Shown piece after piece: positions 30,885 to 36,428 of a DNA stretch of 36,428 nt (position 1 is its first letter; each line of letters begins with the position of its first letter). Source of the stretch: Bacillota bacterium (GTDB taxonomy: Bacteria > Bacillota > Clostridia > Lachnospirales > Lachnospiraceae); assembly GCA_023409835.1 (NCBI GenBank), contig JAEYQV010000085.1, forward strand, positions 1-36,428. The letters run 5' to 3'. The notes beneath the pieces were generated by a model. The model searched no databases and was not told the DNA's origin. It saw only the letters and a program-made list of their open reading frames with translations. Both the position numbers and the translations under genes were made by a program.

Positions 30885-30920
30885 AAAGAAAAATGGCTCT
30901 CAGGAAATGCCCTGAGAGCC
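30885..30920 (-). terminator. Intrinsic terminator of the DUF177-rpmF unit
   Basis: A perfect 10-bp stem, GGCTCTCAGG/CCTGAGAGCC (30895-30904 with 30911-30920), is followed on the minus strand by ATTTTTCTTTT. It lies 12 bases after the rpmF stop. Confidence 0.88.
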
Positions 30921-30932
30921 TTACTTTACCTA

Positions 30933-31115
30933 TTATTCTGCCTGAGGAAGGATTTCCTTCTTGTTGTAAGAACCACAAGCCTTACATACTCTATGAGGAA
31001 TCATGAGTTCTCCACACTTGCTGCACTTTACCAGGTTGGGAGCAGTCATTTTCCAGTTAGCTCTACGGCTGTCTCTTCTTGCTTTTGAATGTTTACCCTT
31101 AGGACAAATAGACAT
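30933..31115 (-). CDS. rpmF: 50S ribosomal protein L32
   Basis: This is a 60-aa L32, starting MSICPKGKHSKARRDSRRAN, the standard basic N-terminus. It has a complete four-Cys zinc ribbon (CSKCGELMIPHRVCKACG), so it is the zinc-containing form rather than the Cys-free paralogue. AAGGAGG lies 7 bases before the ATG at 31115; a GTG two codons earlier is not the start. It overlaps the end of the DUF177 frame region closely, in the conserved yceD-rpmF order. Confidence 0.98.
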   Translation of the reverse strand: MSICPKGKHSKARRDSRRANWKMTAPNLVKCSKCGELMIPHRVCKACGSYNKKEILPQAE

Positions 31116-31117
31116 AG

Positions 31118-31645
31118 TCACACCTCCTTAAAATTGTTAAAGATATCTCGGATTACTGACATTCTGGGATCATATTCCGTGTTATCACAGTTACAGGTCT
31201 CCTCATTCAGATTCGCTCCGCATCTCTTGCAGATTCCTCTGCAATCCTCACTGCATAACAGCTTCATCGGAAAACCCATCAAAATCTCATCATAGATTAA
31301 TATGTCTACATCCAGATTGTATCCAATAATATAATTTGTTTCATCCAGTCCTTCTGCACGTTCTTCTTCCGTAAGATTAAAATCAATCTCCTTCGAGATG
31401 TGAATATCCATCGGGTAGGTCAGCTGCTTCAAGCACCTGCTACAGAATAGGAACAAGGATATATTCGTTCCGCCTTCTATCATTACCGTCTTATTCCCAA
31501 GGTTTGTGATTGTCAGGTCTACCATATCCTTCTCTGCAAACTTATAGGAAACTCCTTGAAGTTCAAAGCGTTCCAATTCAATTGGAACCTGAACATGTTC
31601 AACCTTATCCTTGGTAGTCATTATTTCTGATAAAGATATTAGCAT
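31118..31645 (-). CDS. DUF177 (YceD-like) protein
   Basis: This is a 175-aa DUF177/YceD protein, found before rpmF in most bacteria and linked to 23S rRNA levels in some. Its start at 31645 gives MLISLSEIM, which matches the family N-terminus, and GGAGAG lies 6 bases upstream. A Cys pair is in FCSRCLK, and the C-terminus is Cys-rich (LCSEDCRGICKRCGANLN and CNCD), probably a zinc site. The frame extends 23 codons further up, through the leader, but that start is weak. It is co-transcribed with rpmF, only two bases away. Confidence 0.93.
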   Translation of the reverse strand: MLISLSEIMTTKDKVEHVQVPIELERFELQGVSYKFAEKDMVDLTITNLGNKTVMIEGGTNISLFLFCSRCLKQLTYPMDIHISKEIDFNLTEEERAEGLDETNYIIGYNLDVDILIYDEILMGFPMKLLCSEDCRGICKRCGANLNEETCNCDNTEYDPRMSVIRDIFNNFKEV

Positions 31646-31746
31646 ATTTTCTCTCCGAATATCTGATACAAGGGAGCGCTTCAGCCTTATGGGATTTGGG
31701 TTAATTAATTCCATAAGTTGTCACATTCCTTTGCACGCTATATTGT

Positions 31747-31775
31747 ATTATACCTACTGGTTTTTGGTTTGTCAA
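31747..31775 (-). promoter_or_regulatory. Perfect consensus promoter of DUF177-rpmF
   Basis: On the minus strand TTGACA (31770-31775) and TATAAT (31747-31752) are separated by 17 bases, matching the sigmaA consensus at all 12 positions. The leader is about 95 bases and contains a 7-bp CTTATGG/CCATAAG hairpin. Confidence 0.9.
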
Positions 31776-31819
31776 TGAAAAAAATAACGTCCGGCTCACA
31801 ATTTGTCAGCTACGATAGG

Positions 31820-33010
31820 TTACAGTAACGCAACGGTCTCTCTTGCGATCGTAAGCTCCTCGTTCGTAGGCACTACCGCAACCTTAACCTTGGAATCCGG
31901 TGTGGTGAGCATTACTTCCTTGCCTCTGGCCTTATTAACTTCAAGGTCAATCGTAATACCTAAATAACCCAGATATTCACAAACCTCTTCTCTTACCTTC
32001 TGATCGTTCTCTCCGACGCCGGCTGTAAATACAATGGCATCCACACCATTCATCGCTGCAACATAGCCACCGATGTATTTAGCAACACGATATACGAAAA
32101 CATCAAAAGCAGTTCTAGCCAGCTCATTACCGGAATCCATTGCCGCATTGATATCTCTGAAATCGCTGGATACATCGGACATACCCTGAACACCTGACTG
32201 CTTGTTTAACAGGTTCATAATCTGATCCAGATTCTTATTTTCCTTCTTAGAGATATATTCAATAATGGACGGATCAATATCACCGCTTCTGGTACCCATA
32301 ACCAGACCTGCTAACGGGGTGAAGCCCATGCTGGTATCAATGGATTTTCCGTTCAATACCGCAGTGATGCTGGCACCGTTGCCAAGGTGGCAAACGATGA
32401 TCTTGGAATTCTCCAGCTTTAGTCCACAGAACTCTGCAGCTCGCTTTGATACATAGCTGTGACTGGTTCCGTGGAAGCCGTATTTTCTGATTTTGTAATT
32501 GTCATAGTATTCACGAGGAAGACCATAGAGATAAGCCTTCGGTGGCATTGTCTGATGGAAGGCCGTATCAAATACCGCAACCATCGGAACTCCCTTCATC
32601 AGGCTCTGGCAGGCATGGATGCCGATCAGATTTGCCGGGTTATGAAGAGGTGCAAGATCATTGCACTCCTCAATTGCCTTGATCACCTCATCGTCAATGA
32701 TTGTAGAGGCTGCAAATTTCTCTCCGCCATGAACAACTCTGTGTCCAACCGCACCGATCTCGGACAGATCTGCGATCACTCCATGCTCCTTATTTGTTAA
32801 TGCATCAAGAACCATCTGTACTGCAACCTCATGATTCGGCATGGAGGTCTCTATCACAACCTTCTCTCCGTCAGCAGGTGTGTGCTTCAAGTAGCTTACT
32901 TCCTGTCCGATTCGTTCGCAGATACCAACTGCCAATGCCTTCTCTGTCACAGAATCAATCAGCTGATATTTTAATGATGAACTTCCGCAATTGATAACTA
33001 ATACTTTCAT
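31820..33010 (-). CDS. ackA: Acetate kinase
   Basis: This is a 396-aa ASKHA kinase converting acetyl phosphate and ADP to acetate and ATP. Motifs: VLVINCGSSSLKYQLID, GHRVVHGGE, VFDTAFHQTMP (the Asp/His catalytic pair), CHLGNGASITAV, MGFTPLAGLVMGTRSGDIDP and FTAGVGEND. The start at 33010 has GGAGG 8 bases upstream; the TTG at 33025 is not used. It follows pta by 18 bases, forming the pta-ackA acetate pathway, a main ATP source in fermenting clostridia. Confidence 0.98.
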   Translation of the reverse strand: MKVLVINCGSSSLKYQLIDSVTEKALAVGICERIGQEVSYLKHTPADGEKVVIETSMPNHEVAVQMVLDALTNKEHGVIADLSEIGAVGHRVVHGGEKFAASTIIDDEVIKAIEECNDLAPLHNPANLIGIHACQSLMKGVPMVAVFDTAFHQTMPPKAYLYGLPREYYDNYKIRKYGFHGTSHSYVSKRAAEFCGLKLENSKIIVCHLGNGASITAVLNGKSIDTSMGFTPLAGLVMGTRSGDIDPSIIEYISKKENKNLDQIMNLLNKQSGVQGMSDVSSDFRDINAAMDSGNELARTAFDVFVYRVAKYIGGYVAAMNGVDAIVFTAGVGENDQKVREEVCEYLGYLGITIDLEVNKARGKEVMLTTPDSKVKVAVVPTNEELTIARETVALL

Positions 33011-33028
33011 TTCCTTAACCTCCAATTA

Positions 33029-34027
33029 TTACTTTACTGCAGATGCCTGTACGGCAGTAATTGCAACTACACCAACAATATCATTAGCGGAGCAGCCTCT
33101 TGACAGATCATTTACCGGTTTTGCAATACCCTGGGTAATTGGTCCATAAGCCTCTGCCTTTGCCAGTCTCTCAACAATCTTGTAACCGATGTTTCCTGCA
33201 TCCAGATCAGGGAAGATAAGAACATTGGCTTTGCCGGCAACATCACTGCCAGGAGCCTTAGAAGCTCCAACCTTAGGAACAATTGCCGCATCCAGCTGTA
33301 ACTCTCCGTCCAGCTTGATATCCGGATATAATTCCTTGGCAATTCTGGTTGCTTCCACAACCTTGTCTACATCAGGATGCTTTGCACTGCCCTTGGTAGA
33401 ATGAGAAAGCATAGCCACATATGCGTCTTTCTCTACCAGAAGCTCGAAGCTCTTGGCACTGCTTGCAGCAATGGCAGCCAGTTCCTCCGGATTCGGGTTC
33501 TGATTCAAACCGGAATCAGCAAATACAAAGGCTCCATCCGCACCAAATTCACAATCCGGAACTACCATCAGGAAGAACGCGGATACCAGCTTCGTGCCGG
33601 GTGAAGTCTTTAATATCTGAAGCGCGGGACGAAGAGTATCTGCTGTGGAGTGAATTGCTCCGGATACCAGTCCGTCAGCATCGCCTGTCTTAACCATCAT
33701 CATACCAAAATAAGGGTAGTCCTTCGTCAGCAGCTCTCTTGCTTCCTCCGGAGTCATACCCTTGCTCTTTCTTAACTCAACAAACAGATCTATATAGGTC
33801 TGCAGTTTATCTGTATTATTCGGATCAATTATGGTTGCCTTTGACAGATCCAGACCCTCAGAATTCTTTGCAATCTCATCCTGGCTGCCGATTAGCACAA
33901 TTTTAGCAATTCCTTCTTCAAGGACGGTATGTGCGGCTTCCAGAGTTCTTCTGTCACTAGTCTCCGGTAATACGATTGTCTTAATGTTCTTTTTTGCTCT
34001 TTCTTTAATTACATCAATAAATCCCAT
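33029..34027 (-). CDS. pta: Phosphate acetyltransferase
   Basis: This is a 332-aa enzyme transferring the acetyl group from acetyl-CoA to phosphate. It starts MGFIDVIKERAKKNIKTIVL, with PETSDRRTLEAA, then VSGAIHSTADTLRPALQ, SAFFLMVVP, and the C-terminal GELQLDAAIVP, NVLIFPDLDAGNIGYKIVER and QGIAKPVNDLSRGC. It is the short form without the N-terminal DRTGG extension. AAGGAG lies 7 bases before the ATG; an upstream in-frame start is weaker. It heads the pta-ackA operon. Confidence 0.97.
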   Translation of the reverse strand: MGFIDVIKERAKKNIKTIVLPETSDRRTLEAAHTVLEEGIAKIVLIGSQDEIAKNSEGLDLSKATIIDPNNTDKLQTYIDLFVELRKSKGMTPEEARELLTKDYPYFGMMMVKTGDADGLVSGAIHSTADTLRPALQILKTSPGTKLVSAFFLMVVPDCEFGADGAFVFADSGLNQNPNPEELAAIAASSAKSFELLVEKDAYVAMLSHSTKGSAKHPDVDKVVEATRIAKELYPDIKLDGELQLDAAIVPKVGASKAPGSDVAGKANVLIFPDLDAGNIGYKIVERLAKAEAYGPITQGIAKPVNDLSRGCSANDIVGVVAITAVQASAVK

Positions 34028-34095
34028 GATGTTTCTCCTTCCTAACAACTTTTTCAGTAATAGTATGTACATAAATAATAAAACCCATAAATTTT

Positions 34096-34124
34096 ATTAT
34101 AGTGCAAACGAGATTTATTAACAA
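34096..34124 (-). promoter_or_regulatory. Promoter of pta-ackA
   Basis: On the minus strand TTGTTA (34119-34124) is followed after 17 bases by a perfect TATAAT (34096-34101), with a leader of about 65 bases. Confidence 0.8.
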
Positions 34125-34165
34125 GTCCTTTTTTACTAATTACCAGGATAAATAGTATCTTTTGC

Positions 34166-34194
34166 TTGTCTTTTAAAGTGTTATTAGATATAAT
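34166..34194 (+). promoter_or_regulatory. Promoter of the TmcAL gene
   Basis: TTGTCT (34166-34171) is followed after 17 bases by a perfect TATAAT (34189-34194). It is divergent from the pta promoter 42 bases away. AGGAAAGG precedes the start codon. Confidence 0.8.
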
Positions 34195-34257
34195 TTAGCA
34201 GGAATATACTGATTTCACCATAGCAATCAGAAACCTGTTTTTAGGAAAGGTCAGCTC

Positions 34258-35592
34258 ATGAAGATAGCGGGAATTGTCACGGAATACAATCCGTTTCATA
34301 ACGGTCATAAATATCACATTGAGGAAGCCAGGCGTGTTACCGGGGCCGATTATATAATTGCCGTCATGAGTGGTAATTTCGTCCAACGGGGTACTCCTGC
34401 CATCATTGATAAATACAGCCGAACCCTGATGGCGCTCAATAACGGTGTGGATATCGTCCTTGAGCTGCCGGTCTGCTATGCTACCGGGAGTGCAGAATAC
34501 TTTGCTACCGGAGCAGCAGCTCTTCTTGATAAGCTTGGAATTGTAGATACCCTATGCTTCGGAAGCGAATGTGGTGACATTGCTTTGATCGAGGATACGG
34601 CCAGACTATTAATTAAAGCTCCCGAGGCTTTCGATGAGACTCTTCTGTCCTATGTGAAGGAGGGTTATACTTATCCTGCTGCCCGGGCAAAGGCAGCGGA
34701 GCAATTATATCATGGAACAGTTGATCAAGCGTCTTCCACTAAGATCTTCAGGCTGTTGTCCGAACCGAATAATATTCTGGGCTTGGAGTATGTGAAAGCA
34801 TTGAATCGATTATCCTCACCCATCAAACCGATTACCATTCAGAGACAGTCTGCACATTACCATGATACCGATCTGGGCGATCAGAAACCGGATATGACAT
34901 CCCTTTGCCGGTTCCTCCCCGTCCATGACAGCTCTCAGGTGCAAGCCGATGCAGTAATCAGCTCTGCAACTGCCATCCGGGGTACGATACAAGCCATTGA
35001 TGAGAGTATCGATCTGATGGCAGTCCGTAACAGTGTTCCTCAGGATGTCTACGATAAGCTGACCTCGGAATACCTCAGAACATATCCCATTACAGAGGAG
35101 GATTTTTCTCCCATTCTCAAATACAAGCTCCTGGCAGAGAATAAGCAGTCCCTGACGGAATATGTCGATATCAATGGAGATCTCGCTGACCGTATCACCA
35201 ATATCAGAGATACTTATCTCAGCATCTCAGAGCTTTCAAAGCAAATAAAAACCAGAAATGTTACCCATACAAGAATTAACCGGGCACTTACCCACCTGCT
35301 GTTGAATATTACAAAAGCCGCACTCCGCGAATATACACAGAACGGCTATGTCTTCTATGCAAGGGTTCTGGGCCTCCGGCGCAGCTCCTCCCACCTTCTG
35401 AAGGCGATAACAAGCCTCGGCAATATCCCTGTTATAACGAAGCTCGCGAAGGCCGATCAACAGCTGGATCCACTGGGTAAAGAGATGCTCTCTGAGGATA
35501 TCTTTGCTACCCATATCTATAATCAGGCTGTATACGAAAAATTTAAAACACCACTTCTGAACGAATACAAGCATGGGATTATTATCCTATAG
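34258..35592 (+). CDS. tmcAL: tRNA(Met) cytidine acetate ligase TmcAL (YlbM)
   Basis: This is a 444-aa enzyme that makes N4-acetylcytidine 34 of elongator tRNA-Met, using acetate and ATP. The N-terminal nucleotidyltransferase fold has GIVTEYNPFHNGHKYH, with the HxGH motif at His14-His17. VMSGNFVQRGTPAIIDKYSR and DIVLELPVCYATGSAEYFATGA are also conserved. A C-terminal helical domain (about 220-444) follows. Its substrate acetate is the product of the adjacent, divergently transcribed pta-ackA pair. Length is near normal. Confidence 0.94.
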   Translation: MKIAGIVTEYNPFHNGHKYHIEEARRVTGADYIIAVMSGNFVQRGTPAIIDKYSRTLMALNNGVDIVLELPVCYATGSAEYFATGAAALLDKLGIVDTLCFGSECGDIALIEDTARLLIKAPEAFDETLLSYVKEGYTYPAARAKAAEQLYHGTVDQASSTKIFRLLSEPNNILGLEYVKALNRLSSPIKPITIQRQSAHYHDTDLGDQKPDMTSLCRFLPVHDSSQVQADAVISSATAIRGTIQAIDESIDLMAVRNSVPQDVYDKLTSEYLRTYPITEEDFSPILKYKLLAENKQSLTEYVDINGDLADRITNIRDTYLSISELSKQIKTRNVTHTRINRALTHLLLNITKAALREYTQNGYVFYARVLGLRRSSSHLLKAITSLGNIPVITKLAKADQQLDPLGKEMLSEDIFATHIYNQAVYEKFKTPLLNEYKHGIIIL

Positions 35593-35673
35593 CTAAAAAG
35601 TGCTTTTATCTATATAAATAGTATTAATATTATTAGAGGAGCACTTACTTTGTCAAAAGGAGGAGATATCGAT

Positions 35674-36078
35674 ATGGAAAACGTAAATACCCCGGCGAAT
35701 CCACAGGAGTTTGAATCGGAATTCTGCCACATCCGTAATAATCTTGAGGATAAGGTAGTCTTCCTGACCTGGAAGAGGTTCTGTTGCTATGAGGATTACC
35801 GTAATCCCGTTCGTTTTGCCCTAAAGCTTCTGCAGGAGAATCCCGGCAGTAATCTGGTCGTGGATGCCCGTAATGGCTTCGAGGATGAGAAAGCTGATGT
35901 AGAATGGGGCTTTAACGAATTTATCCCGGCAATGGCCAAAACCAGCTGTAAAACCGTAACCTTCATCATGAACGAGATAAACGACATTGAAGGTGAGATG
36001 GATATGTGGACCAAAGAACTCTCAAAGCACTTCACCGTCCGCAAGGTAACCTCCTATGAACAAGCTATAACTGAGTAA
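35674..36078 (+). CDS. Hypothetical protein, possibly STAS-like fold
   Basis: This is a 134-aa protein I do not recognise. It has no signal peptide or membrane helix. The pattern (KVVFLTWKRF, NLVVDARNGFEDE, CKTVTFIMNEI, FTVRKVTSYEQA) alternates strands and helices in the manner of small alpha/beta proteins such as STAS domains, but no defining motif is present. The start at 35674 follows AAGGAGG by about 10 bases; a TTG at 35650 is less likely. It follows tmcAL by 81 bases on the same strand, and a terminator closes the unit. Confidence 0.75.
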   Translation: MENVNTPANPQEFESEFCHIRNNLEDKVVFLTWKRFCCYEDYRNPVRFALKLLQENPGSNLVVDARNGFEDEKADVEWGFNEFIPAMAKTSCKTVTFIMNEINDIEGEMDMWTKELSKHFTVRKVTSYEQAITE

Positions 36079-36111
36079 TCCATACGACATTCATTAAAGC
36101 ACTTAAAAGCC

Positions 36112-36138
36112 TGAGCAGATAAATTATCTGCTCATTTT
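36112..36138 (+). terminator. Intrinsic terminator after the 134-aa hypothetical gene
   Basis: A perfect 10-bp stem (TGAGCAGATA with TATCTGCTCA) with a three-base loop is followed by TTTT. It starts 33 bases after the stop and is roughly symmetrical, so it may also end the minus-strand repeat-encoded transcript. Confidence 0.85.
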
Positions 36139-36289
36139 AAAATCTCTTCCTTTTACCCTGGCTGATGAGCCGTTTATAGTAAGCTTAAATCCCGCAATGG
36201 TTGCAGTCTATAAGGCTGGGATACTGCTCCATTGCTTTCAGCAGAATATACTTCGTATTCATACATAAGTTATAGATCATCTGTTGCAT
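36137..36289 (-). pseudogene. Broken copy of the right-edge repeat ORF
   Basis: On the minus strand an ATG at 36289 opens a 34-codon frame (MQQMIYNLCMNTKYILLKAM, then EQYPSLIDCNHCGI) that stops at 36185-36187. The neighbouring copy reads TAT at this stop. After it the homology continues as AYYKRLISQGK, then a 2-base insertion relative to the other copy shifts the frame to a stop at 36137. It is thus disabled twice. The ATG overlaps the stop of the neighbouring copy (TGATG). The short 34-aa product could still be made, but I see no clear ribosome binding site. Confidence 0.6.
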
Positions 36290-36428
36290 CACAGACTACA
36301 TAAAACAGGTAAATAAAGAATCTCTTTTTTACCCTGGCTGATGAGCCGTTTGTAGTAAGCATAAATCCCGCAATGGTCATAGTCTATAAGGCTGGGATAC
36401 TGCTCCATTGCTTTCAGCAGAATATACT
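36141..36428. repeat. Two direct copies of a roughly 177-bp unit at the right edge
   Basis: Copy 1 (36141-36252) and copy 2 (36319-36428, cut by the window end) match with only 5 differences over 98 aligned bases, plus a 2-base length difference in the T-run. Their offset is 176 to 178 bases, and 66 bases of non-repeated sequence lie between. More copies may follow beyond the window. Confidence 0.9.
36289..36428 (-). CDS. 3' end of an unrecognised gene running off the right edge
   Basis: Read on the minus strand from the window edge, 45 codons are open to a TGA at 36289-36291. The peptide begins YILLKAMEQYPSLIDYDHCG, followed by IYAYYKRLISQGKKEILYLP and ends VLCSL. I recognise no family. Its protein sequence is nearly identical to the broken copy next to it, which supports that it is really coding: differences to copy 1 include DY versus CN and a Tyr that became a stop. 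If the pattern repeats, the whole protein would be about 59 aa, beginning MQQMIYNLC; it could instead be the end of a longer protein. Confidence 0.55.
   Translation of the reverse strand, partial: YILLKAMEQYPSLIDYDHCGIYAYYKRLISQGKKEILYLPVLCSL

Noticed and set aside
36162..36168. CTGATGA core reminiscent of a hammerhead ribozyme in the right-edge repeat
   Set aside because: No GAAA follows after a stem II and no cleavage site is at the right place; both copies are better explained as coding on the other strand.

Overview
The window looks like chromosomal core sequence of a Firmicute, most likely a Lachnospiraceae-type clostridium (Lachnoclostridium/Anaerocolumna-like). This rests on gene content: IreB, RuvX, DUF1292 and a Fur protein in a row, a KSIMG-containing HPr paralogue, a four-Cys L32 behind DUF177, pta-ackA, TmcAL, and clostridial ZapA, U32 and RuvAB neighbours. 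SigmaA-like promoters (TTGACA-N17-TATAAT type) and GGAGG ribosome binding sites are easy to read. Most genes lie on the minus strand, so transcription mostly runs from high to low coordinates. The placement is from family knowledge; no database was searched.

Layout, left to right. 1-3248 (minus): mtaB, ireB, ruvX, DUF1292, a Fur-family regulator, and the first codons of a gene leaving the left edge (TTG start, Asn/Lys-rich; perhaps RNase J). 3433-3666 (plus): a small HPr paralogue without the catalytic His, with its own promoter and terminator. 3736-6124 (minus): a cysteine desulfurase-ThiI pair, the sulfur relay for 4-thiouridine and thiamine. It is preceded by a 232-bp MITE-like palindromic element with a 9-bp target duplication, which may carry the promoter for the pair. 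6506-13246 (minus): a WalJ-like metallo-beta-lactamase protein, an ACT protein, a DUF711 protein, PepD, an LCP cell-wall ligase and an M23 peptidase. 13570-17628 (minus): a zf-HC2 membrane protein, polA and coaE. 17708-17790 (plus): tRNA-Leu(CAA). 18116-18568 (minus): a NUDIX hydrolase.

18726-29418 (minus): a cardiolipin synthase fused to a PF06541 membrane domain, a YvyF-like zinc/helix-turn-helix protein, RuvA, RuvB, ZapA, a structured 242-bp intergenic region, a long U32 protein, and an FtsW/RodA-PBP pair. 29621-30751 (plus): a YprB-like DEDD exonuclease. 30933-34027 (minus): DUF177-rpmF behind a perfect consensus promoter, and pta-ackA (acetyl-CoA to acetate with ATP yield). 34258-36078 (plus): TmcAL and an unrecognised protein. 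The right edge holds two copies of a roughly 177-bp tandem unit that encodes a short unknown protein; the inner copy is broken.

Most of the window is housekeeping: tRNA modification (MtaB, ThiI, TmcAL, possibly U32), recombination and repair (RuvA, RuvB, RuvX, PolA), and envelope growth (FtsW/RodA, PBP, LCP, M23, ZapA, Cls). I do not see a defence island, prophage or CRISPR. The points most worth a second look are the MITE-like element with a putative outward promoter, the tandem small-ORF repeat at the right edge, the zapA-U32 structured intergenic region, the PF06541-Cls fusion with a changed second HKD motif, and the His-less HPr.
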